NCBI GenBank assembly: GCA_012974475.1 | Contig: JAAXQD010000142.1 | Coordinates: 1-27,087 of the forward strand | Direction of reading: 5' to 3' | DNA length: 27,087 bases | From: Desulfobacterales bacterium | GTDB lineage: Bacteria; Desulfobacterota; Desulfobacteria; Desulfobacterales; UBA11574 | In this document: piece by piece, positions 7,898 to 16,481 of the stretch | Numbering within the stretch: position 1 is the first letter of the stretch | Layout of the letters: the number at the start of each line of letters is the position of its first letter | Translations under genes and position numbers: made by a program | The notes under the pieces: generated by a model | Told to the model about the DNA's origin: nothing | Seen by the model: only the letters and a program-made list of their open reading frames with translations | The model's database searches: none

Positions 7898-9124
7898 TCA
7901 AATGACCTCCTTGAACCACCGTTTCATCCGGGTCATGACACGGTTGAAAATATTTGTGTCACGAATCCTGAATTTCTTTTTGGGCTGAATTCTTGCACCG
8001 TATAGTACGAGGCCGACGGCTGTCGCATACATGGGATTATTGACGACATCCGTAAGACCGCTGATCCCCCTGGGCCTGCCCAGCCGACTTGGAAGATCGA
8101 AAACCGTCTCTGCAATATCCTCTATCCCTTCCAGCAGAGATGACCCGCCGGTTAAAACCACACCGGAAGTAACAATTTTATCCATTCCGGCGCGAAATAT
8201 TTCCCGTTTTATCAACGTAAAGATCTCTTCCACACGAGGTTCCAGTATCTCACCGAGGATCTGCCTTGGCAGCTTCCTGGGTTTGCGTCCACCCATCCCG
8301 GGAACTTCAATGGTTTCTTCGGAATTGATGCTCCTGGCAACACAGGTGCCATATTTTTTCTTGATCTTTTCGGCTTCAGCCATGGATGCACGCAGGCCGA
8401 TGCTGATATCGTTGGTCAGATTGCTGCCACCGAGGGACAGAACAAAGGTGTGCTTGATGTTTTTCCCTGAAAAAATTGCAAGATCACTCGTTCCGCCGCC
8501 GAGGTCTAAAAGCGCCGTTCCCACATCTTTCTCCTCGTCGGTGAGCACGGCTTCACCTGAAGCCAGCGGCTCCAGGACAATATCACAGACATCAAGACCT
8601 GAGCGGTTTGCGCATTTCACGATATTGTGGGCAGACGTTACAGCGCCGGTCACGATATGGATCTTTGCTTCCAGCCTCACCCCGGACATGCCCACAGGAT
8701 TCTGGATCCCGCCCTGATCGTCGATGATAAATTCCTGAGGGATCACGTGGATGACTTCACGATCCATGGGGATTGCGACGGCACGTGCTGCATCGATAAC
8801 ACGGTCCACGTCTTGCTGGGTAACTTCCGGCCCTTTAATGGCGACGATTCCGCGACTGTTAAACCCTGTTATATGACCCCCTGCGATTCCGGCGTATACA
8901 GACGATATTTCACACCCCGCCATAAGTTCCGCCTCTTCAACCGCCTTTTGTATCGATTCAACGGTGGATTCAATATTGACTACAACGCCTTTCCGAAGTC
9001 CGATGGACGGATGAGTTCCAATACCAACGATGTTTATTTTATCCCCTGTCTTTTCACCGACCACAGCACAAATTTTGGTCGTTCCAATATCAAGACCGAC
9101 GATAATATTTTCCTGTCCCTGCAT
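7898..9124 (-). CDS. ftsA: cell division protein FtsA
   Basis: Actin-like ATPase that anchors FtsZ filaments to the inner membrane and recruits later division proteins. 408 residues. The phosphate-1 motif VGLDIGTTKICAVVG is at the N-terminus, the FtsA-specific 1C domain (SHS2) follows (about 85-165), then phosphate-2 ALLDLGGGTSDLAIF and the adenosine motif VVLTGGSSLLEGI. The C-terminus ends in the amphipathic membrane-targeting helix MKRWFKEVI after a basic linker. A clear AAGGAGG lies 6 nt before the ATG at 9124. It follows ftsQ with a 19 bp gap and precedes ftsZ, the classical order. Confidence 0.97.
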   Translation of the reverse strand: MQGQENIIVGLDIGTTKICAVVGEKTGDKINIVGIGTHPSIGLRKGVVVNIESTVESIQKAVEEAELMAGCEISSVYAGIAGGHITGFNSRGIVAIKGPEVTQQDVDRVIDAARAVAIPMDREVIHVIPQEFIIDDQGGIQNPVGMSGVRLEAKIHIVTGAVTSAHNIVKCANRSGLDVCDIVLEPLASGEAVLTDEEKDVGTALLDLGGGTSDLAIFSGKNIKHTFVLSLGGSNLTNDISIGLRASMAEAEKIKKKYGTCVARSINSEETIEVPGMGGRKPRKLPRQILGEILEPRVEEIFTLIKREIFRAGMDKIVTSGVVLTGGSSLLEGIEDIAETVFDLPSRLGRPRGISGLTDVVNNPMYATAVGLVLYGARIQPKKKFRIRDTNIFNRVMTRMKRWFKEVI

Positions 9125-9143
9125 TCTAAACCTCCTTATAGCC

Positions 9144-9980
9144 TCAGGCAGCAGATTTTATTTTCGCAGGATTCACTACGATACGGTTTAAATTGTTGAG
9201 ATCAATGGATTCGAGTTGTGAAAAACTTCCATTCTTTTTTAGATAAAAAAGTACATTTCTGAGCATTTCATACTTATTCGGATAATCATCGTACCCGATT
9301 TTTATGGCTTTGATGCGGTCAAACGCGTAAATTGTGAGACCCATTTCTCGATCCACACGGATTCTTTTTATTAACCTGCAGGGAAGAACACTTTCAGGCT
9401 TTTTCCCAAGCGCTAAGATTTTCATTACCGCATCAAAAGGAACGCTTCGGGATTCACCCCGAACATTGATGTCTGAAAATTCGAGCCCACTGATCACCGG
9501 CAGGCGGCAATGGTCCGAGGCATCCATTTCTTTGAATAGCTCTCCGTGGGCATTGATGATAAATCTTCGACCCAGGTCTAAAATGGCGAGGGGCCGCTGC
9601 TCCTTTATTCTGATACTGATTCCTGTGGGAAGCTCCCTGCTGACTTCAGCCTCTTCGATCCATGAATGTGCCAGGAGCCGCTTTCTAACCCTTGAAAGAT
9701 TTACTGAAAGAATGTTTATTCCTTTATTTATCTGGCTCTGCTGCAAAACCTGTTCCTCTGTGAGCCGATGAGCGCCGGTTACCGTCAGACCTTCAGCCTT
9801 GAAATAGTCGCACTGGGTTACAAAATCGTAGGTAAACATAAAAAGAAAGCTGACCAACAGCAAAAATGTCCCGACAGCCGCTGTTTTTACGCTGAAAATA
9901 ACGCGCGTTATAATTTCATAACGCCTTCTGGCAGCACTGTTTTTGTAATAATTTTTCCGGGTGCGTTTACGTGCCAACAA
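9144..9980 (-). CDS. ftsQ: cell division protein FtsQ
   Basis: Bitopic inner-membrane protein of the divisome that links FtsL (and FtsB) to the cytoplasmic ring. About 278 residues. A very basic N-terminal tail is followed by one membrane helix (VKTAAVGTFLLLVSFLFMF), then the POTRA domain beginning YFKAEGLTVTGAHRLTEEQV and the beta domain ending in ESIDLNNLNRIVV. The frame extends up to a TTG at 10004, but only the TTG at 9980 has a Shine-Dalgarno-like element (GAGAGG, 6 nt spacing), so I prefer 9980; there is no earlier ATG. The 3' end of murB overlaps it by 14 bp (38 bp if the longer start is used), suggesting translational coupling. ddl, often found between murB and ftsQ, is absent. Confidence 0.93.
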   Translation of the reverse strand: MLARKRTRKNYYKNSAARRRYEIITRVIFSVKTAAVGTFLLLVSFLFMFTYDFVTQCDYFKAEGLTVTGAHRLTEEQVLQQSQINKGINILSVNLSRVRKRLLAHSWIEEAEVSRELPTGISIRIKEQRPLAILDLGRRFIINAHGELFKEMDASDHCRLPVISGLEFSDINVRGESRSVPFDAVMKILALGKKPESVLPCRLIKRIRVDREMGLTIYAFDRIKAIKIGYDDYPNKYEMLRNVLFYLKKNGSFSQLESIDLNNLNRIVVNPAKIKSAA

Positions 9981-10917
9981 TCTTAACCTCTCTTTTAAGA
10001 TCAATATTGAACTTGTTTGATACGGTCTCTTCAGTCAGCGCCATCAATGCCAGAAAGTCTGCGGCCGATGCGTTGTGCCGGTTTATAAAAAAATTGGCAT
10101 GCTTGGATGAAATTTCTGCCCCGCCAATGGATTTTCCTTTTAGGCCGGCCATCTCAATAAGTTGGCCCGCTGTTTTCCCGGACGAGGGATTTTTAAAAAA
10201 ACATCCTGCACTTGGCCAGCCCATGGGCTGTTTTTTCCAGCGTGCTTTTAAAATTTTTCGCGCCTCTTTTTTGAGTTTTTCTGAATCCGAAGGACGCAGA
10301 CGGAAGCAGCCGTCCAATATAACCGTTTGTGCGTAATGACCCTCTGTTAGCTCACTGTTCCATGAAAGCGTTCTGTAGGAAAAATCGAGCTGTTCCCGCC
10401 GAATTCTTCGGGTCCGACCCGTAGGCAGCAATACGGTGATGGACTCGAGGACGTTTTCCATGGCGCCATGGGACGTCCCGGCATTCATCATAATCCCTCC
10501 GCCAACCGTCCCTGGAATGCCCAGGGCAAAATTCATTCCTTCAAGGCCCTGTTTGAGTGCATATGCGCAAAGGGATCGCATGCGGACACTTGCCGATGCG
10601 GTAACGATTGGGCTATCGGCTTCCATGCCTGTCTGAACGAGGGTATTCAGACATTTTGTCAACACGATAACAATTCCCCTGATGCCGCCGTCCTTGATCA
10701 GAAGATTGGTGCCTTCGCCGATGATCAGATAGGAAAGTCCGTTATTCCATGACCATTCCACCAGCGCTTTAAGATCTTCAAGGTTTTCAGGCGTCACCAA
10801 AGCTTCTGCCGGCCCGCCAACACGCAATGATGTATGGCTGGACATGGGTTCGTGAAATTTGACGTTGTCTCCGAACCGGTTTTCAAGCCATTTTATGAAA
10901 TCAGAATCAAGGGCCAT
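9967..10917 (-). CDS. murB: UDP-N-acetylenolpyruvoylglucosamine reductase MurB
   Basis: Reduces UDP-GlcNAc-enolpyruvate to UDP-MurNAc with NADPH and FAD in the cytoplasm. About 316 residues from the ATG at 10917. FAD-binding features are NTSLRVGG-like HTSLRVGGPAEAL, LIIGEGTNLLI and GIPGTVGGGIMMNAG; the C-terminal domain holds SAGCFFKNP and ends with VKIVG. The protein is of the shorter MurB class lacking the E. coli-type extra loops (type II). The position usually occupied by the proton-donating serine is cysteine here. The frame stays open upstream to 11025, overlapping murC, but residues there do not look like MurB; ATG 10917 follows AAGG and AGAGGA, while ATG 10941 is a weaker alternative. 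Confidence 0.95.
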   Translation of the reverse strand: MALDSDFIKWLENRFGDNVKFHEPMSSHTSLRVGGPAEALVTPENLEDLKALVEWSWNNGLSYLIIGEGTNLLIKDGGIRGIVIVLTKCLNTLVQTGMEADSPIVTASASVRMRSLCAYALKQGLEGMNFALGIPGTVGGGIMMNAGTSHGAMENVLESITVLLPTGRTRRIRREQLDFSYRTLSWNSELTEGHYAQTVILDGCFRLRPSDSEKLKKEARKILKARWKKQPMGWPSAGCFFKNPSSGKTAGQLIEMAGLKGKSIGGAEISSKHANFFINRHNASAADFLALMALTEETVSNKFNIDLKREVKIVGT

Positions 10918-10969
10918 AAACCTTATGTCCTCTGGCTGCATCCCAAATATTGACGGTGTTGCAACACAC

Positions 10970-12343
10970 CTATTTTGACAATTCATCAAGCACCATTTCC
11001 CCGACTTTCCAAACATCTCCGGCACCCAGTGTAATCATAATATCGTTCGGGGCTAAAACGTTTTTCAGATGCATAACCGCCGTTTCAAAATTTTGCATAT
11101 AAACGACGTCTCTGTGGCCGTGGCGCTGGATTCCTTCAAACAGAGCATACCCTTCCACCCCCTTTATCTTTTCTTCTCCGGCGGCATAGATGGGAAGAAC
11201 CACCACCAGGTCCGACTGATAGAATGACCGGGTGAAGTCATCAAAAAGTGCCTGGGTTCTGCTATAGCGGTGGGGTTGGAACACCACCACAATCCGCCTG
11301 CCCGGCCAGCATTCCCTTGCGGCATGCAGGGTGGTCTTGATCTCCGTAGGATGATGCCCGTAATCGTCAATAACCGTAACCCCTTTTTTTTCACCCTTAA
11401 TTTCCAACCGCCGTTGAACACCTTCCGCGGTTTGAAGCGCCGATTTTATAACTTCAAAGGGGATATCGAGTTCAATGCCCACCACGATACTTGCCAGGGC
11501 ATTGTAAACATTATGGAGGCCCGGAAGGTTCAGCAAGATCTCTCCGAGTAACGTTCCAAGATGATACACCTTGAACCTGCTTTGTAACCCTTCAAAAGCC
11601 ACATCTTTGGCCTGGAAATCGGCTTGAGTAGTCATTCCATAGGTCGCAAACCGTTTATGAATGTTCGGGATAAGCGACTGGATCGACTCATCGTCCAGAC
11701 AAAGAACCGCCAGACCGTAAAAAGGTATTTTGTCAATAAAGCTCATAAAGACTTCTTTGATGTGGTCCAAGTCTCGATAAAAATCGAGATGCTCTCGATC
11801 GATATTTGTCACCACCGCGATGGTGGGGGACATTTTAAGAAAAGAGCCGTCACTTTCATCGGCTTCGGCCACGATATAATCCCCTTCTCCAAGAAGGGCA
11901 TTGGAATCGATACTTTTTAGTTTTCCGCCGATAACCACCGTAGGGTCGAGCCCACCTTTACCCAGAACAGTGGCGACGATGGATGTGGTGGACGTTTTAC
12001 CGTGAGCGCCGGCAACCGCCACGCTGTACTTCAAGCGCATCAGTTCTGCCAGCATCTCTGCCCGGGGGATTACCGGGATCGACGCTCGGCCTGCGGCAAC
12101 AACTTCGGGATTTTCCGGGCCCACCGCCGACGAAGTGACCACAACATCAGCCCCCCTGATTTGTTCTTTGGAATGACCTTCAAATATAATACCTCCGAGG
12201 CGTTCCAGCCGCCGGGTAATGTCCGAAGAACTGATGTCAGATCCAGACACCTTATAGCCCAGATTGAGAAGGAGTTCGGCAATTCCGCTCATTCCGATAC
12301 CGCCGATTCCAACAAAGTGGATATGATATTTTTTAAGAAACAT
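10970..12343 (-). CDS. murC: UDP-N-acetylmuramate--L-alanine ligase MurC
   Basis: ATP-dependent cytoplasmic ligase adding the first amino acid, L-alanine, to UDP-MurNAc. 457 residues, the typical length. The N-terminal Rossmann domain opens with HFVGIGGIGMSGIAELL, the ATP P-loop is GAHGKTST (112-119), the central domain has EADESDGSFL and NIDREHLDFY, and the C-terminal domain has the linker motif DDYGHHPTEI and VFQPHRYSRT, all MurC hallmarks. The ATG at 12343 has no clear Shine-Dalgarno. A dispersed palindromic repeat lies in the 174 bp gap between the end of murG and this start, so it may be translated or transcribed partly independently. Confidence 0.97.
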   Translation of the reverse strand: MFLKKYHIHFVGIGGIGMSGIAELLLNLGYKVSGSDISSSDITRRLERLGGIIFEGHSKEQIRGADVVVTSSAVGPENPEVVAAGRASIPVIPRAEMLAELMRLKYSVAVAGAHGKTSTTSIVATVLGKGGLDPTVVIGGKLKSIDSNALLGEGDYIVAEADESDGSFLKMSPTIAVVTNIDREHLDFYRDLDHIKEVFMSFIDKIPFYGLAVLCLDDESIQSLIPNIHKRFATYGMTTQADFQAKDVAFEGLQSRFKVYHLGTLLGEILLNLPGLHNVYNALASIVVGIELDIPFEVIKSALQTAEGVQRRLEIKGEKKGVTVIDDYGHHPTEIKTTLHAARECWPGRRIVVVFQPHRYSRTQALFDDFTRSFYQSDLVVVLPIYAAGEEKIKGVEGYALFEGIQRHGHRDVVYMQNFETAVMHLKNVLAPNDIMITLGAGDVWKVGEMVLDELSK

Positions 12344-12380
12344 ACGTTTAGTTCAATTTAGTTTTTTTGGTTTTACCAAA

Positions 12381-12510
12381 CCCATCCGGATAAGCCGGAA
12401 TAAAGAAATATTTGCCACCAAGGCACAAAGACACAAAAGATTTTATTTCATTATTCTTTCTTAGTGTCTTGGTGCCTTTGTGGCGAAAAGAAAAAAGTTT
12501 TGCCACAAAA
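12381..12510 (-). repeat. dispersed palindromic repeat, copy A
   Basis: About 130 bp. The core is a large imperfect hairpin: the arm GCCACCAAGGCACAAAGACAC (from 12414) pairs with the arm around 12451-12486 (GTGTCTTGGTGCCTTTGTGG). On the minus strand it starts with TTTTGTGGCAAAACTTTTT and ends near TTCCGGCTTATCCGG. The same elements occur in the same order in copy B (14915-15045), on the other strand. It fills most of the murG-murC gap. Confidence 0.8.
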
Positions 12511-12517
12511 TTCATCA

Positions 12518-13711
12518 TTAAGAAATCAACTCGTTACAGTCATCGACAATCGCCGCTGCCGCGTCAACTCGGCCAAGATCCCCGGCCCGGGATGCCATCC
12601 GATGAAGGTCATTCGGGTTGGCGGCATAAAAATTAATTCGCTCTGCAAGGGCGTTACCGCTGAGATCCTTTTCAAGGATCATTTCGGCAGCCCCTGCGTC
12701 GACCAAAGAACGTGCGTTTAGCACCTGGTGGTTGTCCGCAGCAAAAGGAAACGGTATGAAAATGACGCCCTTCTCAATAGCTTTGACTTCTGCCACAGTG
12801 GTCGCCCCTGCCCGGCATATGATAAGATCGGCTTTTTGATACTGTCGGGCCATATCGTTAAAAAAGGCCTGGACTTTGCAGGGAACGCCCTGTTCCCTGT
12901 AAACACTTTTTACCCGGATTTCATCGTGTGCTCCGGTCTGATGCACGAAAAAGTAAGCTTCTTTATCTTCGATACATTCGATGGCTTCCAAAACTGCCAT
13001 GTTTATACTGTGAGCTCCCTGGCTCCCCCCGAGTATCAGGATCGTGAACTGCCGCCGCTGCCCTGAATCCGCTGTATGGACATCTTTCTGCTCCCTTGCG
13101 ATTTGGAGAATTTCTTTGCGCACAGGGTTTCCGGTAATCCTTATTTTTTTAGGGTTCAAGCCAGCTTTTGTTTCCTTAAACGAGACATATATCCGGTTCG
13201 CAAAACGCGATAGAATCCGGTTGGTAATTCCGGGTAGAATGTTCTGTTCATGCAGAACAATGTTAATCCCCAGAAGCCTTGCCCCCGTCACAAGGGGTCC
13301 GGCGGAATAGCCGCCCACACCCACCACCAAATCGGCCTTGAAGCGTTTGAGAATCAAAATAGATTCAATGACGCCTTTGGGTATTTTTGAGATCGACACC
13401 ATCTGATTCCAAAATCCCCGTCCTTTGAAGCCTTCAGCGGTAATAGTTTTATGTTTAAACCCTGTTTCTGACAAAATCGAAATTTCAAAGGGCCGTTCGG
13501 TACCAACGAATAAGACACTGTTTTCCGGGTTTCTGTCCAAAAATTCCTGAGCAATGGCAATCCCCGGGAAGAGATGACCGCCGGTCCCGCCACCGGCGAT
13601 AACGATGCGCAGAGCTCTTGAAGCATTTCGAATTGCGCCGAAGTTTCTTCTTTTCCTCCCTTTCTTATCGCCCTGAATCATAACTGCCGTTTGCTTTTTG
13701 TGACGCGTCAT
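12518..13711 (-). CDS. murG: lipid II synthase MurG (GlcNAc transferase)
   Basis: Membrane-associated glycosyltransferase that moves GlcNAc from UDP-GlcNAc to lipid I, forming lipid II on the cytoplasmic face. 397 residues, some 35 longer than usual because of a basic N-terminal extension. The first glycine loop GGGTGGH is at 40-46, VGVGGYSAGP and HEQN follow, the second glycine loop is LGGSQGAHSIN, and the sugar-nucleotide site reads RAGATTVAEV. The ATG at 13711 is 1 bp after the ftsW stop, consistent with coupling; an ATG ten codons in is an alternative with no better ribosome site. The stop is adjacent to repeat copy A. Confidence 0.96.
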   Translation of the reverse strand: MTRHKKQTAVMIQGDKKGRKRRNFGAIRNASRALRIVIAGGGTGGHLFPGIAIAQEFLDRNPENSVLFVGTERPFEISILSETGFKHKTITAEGFKGRGFWNQMVSISKIPKGVIESILILKRFKADLVVGVGGYSAGPLVTGARLLGINIVLHEQNILPGITNRILSRFANRIYVSFKETKAGLNPKKIRITGNPVRKEILQIAREQKDVHTADSGQRRQFTILILGGSQGAHSINMAVLEAIECIEDKEAYFFVHQTGAHDEIRVKSVYREQGVPCKVQAFFNDMARQYQKADLIICRAGATTVAEVKAIEKGVIFIPFPFAADNHQVLNARSLVDAGAAEMILEKDLSGNALAERINFYAANPNDLHRMASRAGDLGRVDAAAAIVDDCNELIS

Positions 13712-13712
13712 C

Positions 13713-14858
13713 TTAACTTTCAGCTTTGGGTATTCTTTTTGATGCCCCGATATTCATCAGCAGCCCGATGGATACCATATTGATCAAAAGGGATGTGCCG
13801 CCATAGCTCAAAAATGGCAGCGTAAGCCCCTTGGTGGGCAGGAGTCCGAGGGCAACGCCCATGTTAATACAAACCTGCAGGCCCATTGCCGTTGTCAGAC
13901 CGATGGCCACCAATGACCCGAAAACATCCTTGCTGTTTCTGGCAATCGATACCCCCCGCCATAAGATTAGGGTATAAAACCCAAGGATAATCAAAACGCC
14001 CAAAAGACCGAGTTCCTCTCCGATGACCGAAAAGATGAAATCGGTGTGGGGTTCAGGAAGGTAAAACAGCTTCTGATAGCCGCCGCCGATGCCTGTACCC
14101 CAGATCCCCCCTGTACCGAAAGCCAAGAGGGAATGGACAATCTGGTAACCTTTATCTGCTGAATACTGCCAAGGATTCAGGAAAGATATGATACGTTCAA
14201 TTCGATAATCCGCACTGACCATTAAATAGTAGACGATTGGGGTTGCCACGGCCAATGATCCCAGCAGATGCGAAATTCGAACCCCCCCGATAAAAAGCAT
14301 TATCCATGTAATCGCACCCAGAATAATTACCGAACCGAAGTCAGGCTGTAAAATGATCAGAACCGCAAACATGCCAAGGAGCAAAATGTGGGGTAGAAAA
14401 CCAACCTTGAACTCCTTGATTCTATCCTTTTTTTTATTCATTGAATATGCCAGATAGATCACCAGCGCAAAACGGGCGAATTCAGAAGGCTGAAATGTAA
14501 AATTTTCCACACGAAACCATCGCGTTGCACCGCCTGCCGAATATCCGAACCCGGAAACCAGAATCGCAATAAGGAATATAAAGGCCAGGATAAGCAACGG
14601 ATATGTCAAAGAACGAAAAACCCGGTAGGGTATATGGTAGCTGACCACCAGTGCAACAATACCCAACAGAGCAAAAATCGACTGTTTTTTTAAAAAATAA
14701 TAGCTCGTGCCGAACTTTTTCAGGGCCAGGGCCGAACTTGCGCTGTAGACCATGACAATTCCGATGCCCACCAGGAACAGGACCGGAAACAAAAGTGCGA
14801 TATCATATTGGAGCGGCGGCTTACGAACTTTCTGGATGTTCTGTTTGTCGCTGGTCAT
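13713..14858 (-). CDS. ftsW: septal peptidoglycan glycosyltransferase FtsW (SEDS family)
   Basis: Polytopic inner-membrane SEDS polymerase that links lipid II units into glycan strands at the septum together with FtsI. 381 residues with about ten membrane helices. Hallmarks are VYSASSA near the first helix, RWFRV and FQPSE (122-126), LQPDFGS (170-176), PEPHTDFIF (from 268, containing the conserved catalytic Asp273), IGEELGLLG and PTKGLTLPFLSYGG (341-354). The position before murG in a dcw cluster favours FtsW over RodA. The 135 bp gap to murD is almost filled by repeat copy B, and the ATG lacks a clear Shine-Dalgarno. Confidence 0.96.
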   Translation of the reverse strand: MTSDKQNIQKVRKPPLQYDIALLFPVLFLVGIGIVMVYSASSALALKKFGTSYYFLKKQSIFALLGIVALVVSYHIPYRVFRSLTYPLLILAFIFLIAILVSGFGYSAGGATRWFRVENFTFQPSEFARFALVIYLAYSMNKKKDRIKEFKVGFLPHILLLGMFAVLIILQPDFGSVIILGAITWIMLFIGGVRISHLLGSLAVATPIVYYLMVSADYRIERIISFLNPWQYSADKGYQIVHSLLAFGTGGIWGTGIGGGYQKLFYLPEPHTDFIFSVIGEELGLLGVLIILGFYTLILWRGVSIARNSKDVFGSLVAIGLTTAMGLQVCINMGVALGLLPTKGLTLPFLSYGGTSLLINMVSIGLLMNIGASKRIPKAES

Positions 14859-14914
14859 GTTTTTTATTTTGGCCCGTCTTTCTTATTTAATACCTTAAAG
14901 TTTAGCTTTGTGCT

Positions 14915-15045
14915 TTTTGTGGCAAAACTTTTTCCGTTCTGCCGCTAAGGCACCAAGGCATGAAAAAAGAATAATACATATATCCTTTGTGTCTTAGTGC
15001 TTTTGTGGCAAATGATTTTGGTTCCGGCCTGTCCGAGTTAGGTTT
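14915..15045 (+). repeat. dispersed palindromic repeat, copy B (overlaps the murD 3' end)
   Basis: About 130 bp, same architecture as copy A but on the plus strand: TTTTGTGGCAAAACTTTTT, a palindrome with arms GCCGCTAAGGCACCAAGGCA (14941 on) and TTGTGTCTTAGTGCTTTTGT (up to about 15007), the shared central AAAGAATAAT, and the tail TTCCGGCCTGTCCGAGTTAGG. The right third lies inside murD and encodes its last residues and stop codon. The remainder fills the gap to ftsW. Confidence 0.8.
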
Positions 15046-16418
15046 TCGACAGCCTTACAAAAATCTTCCCCCCGCTCCGCATAACTGTTGTACATGTCAA
15101 AGCTGGAACAACCGGGAGATAAAAGCACCACATCCCCGGGCACCGAAGATAGAAATGCAAAACGGACCGCTTCATCCATTGAAGATACCGTTTGCACGCC
15201 CGCCTTGCACGTATCTTCAAGAACCGATTTTATCTCATCCCTAGCTTCGCCCATGACAATCAGGTTTTTTACCCGTTGCTGCACCAGCCCCCGCAATTGT
15301 TTAAAGTCTCCGCCTTTATCGCGCCCGCCCATAATAAGGACCACCGGATCCCTGAAGACTTCGAGTGCTCTGGCCACTGCGTCGATGTTTGTACCTTTTG
15401 AATCATCGTAAAAACGGACGTCATTTATGGTTTTTATATATTCCAGTCGATGGGAAAGGCCTTTAAAATCGTTTAACCCGGCCTGGATTCCTTCTAAAGT
15501 ACCGCCGGCAGCCAGGGCTGCCAATGATGCAGCCGCTGTGTTTTCCATATTGTGCCGACCCATGAGATTTGCCTTTGAAAGGTCAACAACGGCGTCCGGG
15601 TTCTCATGGGTGTAAATTTTGATTGAATGCGTATTCTGTCCATTGCTTCGGCCGATAATTGCATGTTCCCGGTTGTGGGCATGAGAATTTCCCTGATGAT
15701 AAAAAGGCAGTTTTCTGACCCTAAGTGTTTTGCTGATTGAAGAAATAACCGGATCAGAGCCGTTCAGCACTGCGATATCATCTTCTTTCTGGTTTTCAAA
15801 AATCCGGCCTTTGGACCTGGCATACGACTCAAAATCCGGATACCGGTCGAGATGATCGTCACGGATATTCAGCAGAATGCTCACTCGAGGCCTGAATGTA
15901 TCGATGGTATCGAGCTGAAAACTGCTGACTTCGGCGACAACCATATCGGCCGTTCCTCTTGTGTCCGCATAATCGATCAAAGGATTGCCGATATTTCCGC
16001 CCACAAAAATTTTAAATCCTGAATTTTCGAGCATACGCCCCAAAAGCCGTGTTGTTGTCGTCTTTCCATTGGTACCGGATATGGCGATAACAGGCTCCCG
16101 GATGAATCGTGAAGCAAGCTCGAGCTCTCCCAATACCGGAATTCCTTTTTCTTTGGCCCGTTCTATGGGCAAGATGGTATGGGGAACCCCTGGGCTTACA
16201 ACAATGAAATCTGCATGTTCGAAGGTTTCGATGTTATGCCGGCCCAGTTCCAGTTTAATGCCCATTTTTTGCACTGCAGCAAGATTGGATCCCAGAGTTT
16301 TTTCTTCGGCAATGTCGGTTACGGTAACGGATGCACCCCTGTTTTTGGCAAACCGCGCCGCCGCCATACCGGATATGCCAAGACCGACGATAAGAATGTT
16401 TTTATTTGCAAGATCCAT
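14994..16418 (-). CDS. murD: UDP-MurNAc-L-alanine--D-glutamate ligase MurD
   Basis: ATP-dependent cytoplasmic ligase adding D-glutamate to UDP-MurNAc-L-Ala. 474 residues, somewhat longer than the family's usual 440-460. The N-terminal Rossmann domain begins ILIVGLGISGMAAARF, with VVSPGVP; the ATP P-loop is GTNGKTTT (115-122), followed by VVAEVSSFQLDT, NIRDDHLDRY and the C-terminal FYDDSKGTN and GGRDKGGDF motifs. The family-like sequence ends near YAERGEDFCKAVENL; the last 14 residues (TRTGRNQNHLPQKH) and the TAA are encoded by repeat copy B, so they are probably an acquired tail. It follows mraY with a 63 bp gap. Confidence 0.96.
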   Translation of the reverse strand: MDLANKNILIVGLGISGMAAARFAKNRGASVTVTDIAEEKTLGSNLAAVQKMGIKLELGRHNIETFEHADFIVVSPGVPHTILPIERAKEKGIPVLGELELASRFIREPVIAISGTNGKTTTTRLLGRMLENSGFKIFVGGNIGNPLIDYADTRGTADMVVAEVSSFQLDTIDTFRPRVSILLNIRDDHLDRYPDFESYARSKGRIFENQKEDDIAVLNGSDPVISSISKTLRVRKLPFYHQGNSHAHNREHAIIGRSNGQNTHSIKIYTHENPDAVVDLSKANLMGRHNMENTAAASLAALAAGGTLEGIQAGLNDFKGLSHRLEYIKTINDVRFYDDSKGTNIDAVARALEVFRDPVVLIMGGRDKGGDFKQLRGLVQQRVKNLIVMGEARDEIKSVLEDTCKAGVQTVSSMDEAVRFAFLSSVPGDVVLLSPGCSSFDMYNSYAERGEDFCKAVENLTRTGRNQNHLPQKH

Positions 16419-16481
16419 AAAATTAAGCAGGTTATAGATTACGGGTTGTGCATCATGACCGACAACGTATTATCTTCATCT

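Noticed and set aside
10918..11025. Upstream extension of murB overlapping murC
   Set aside because: The added residues do not resemble MurB, and ATG 10917 has better ribosome-binding signals.
12411..12490. Palindromic repeat considered as a rho-independent terminator between murG and murC
   Set aside because: Both strands have mixed sequence after the stem rather than a clean U-tract directly adjacent, and an equal copy overlaps a coding region; a dispersed repeat explains it better.
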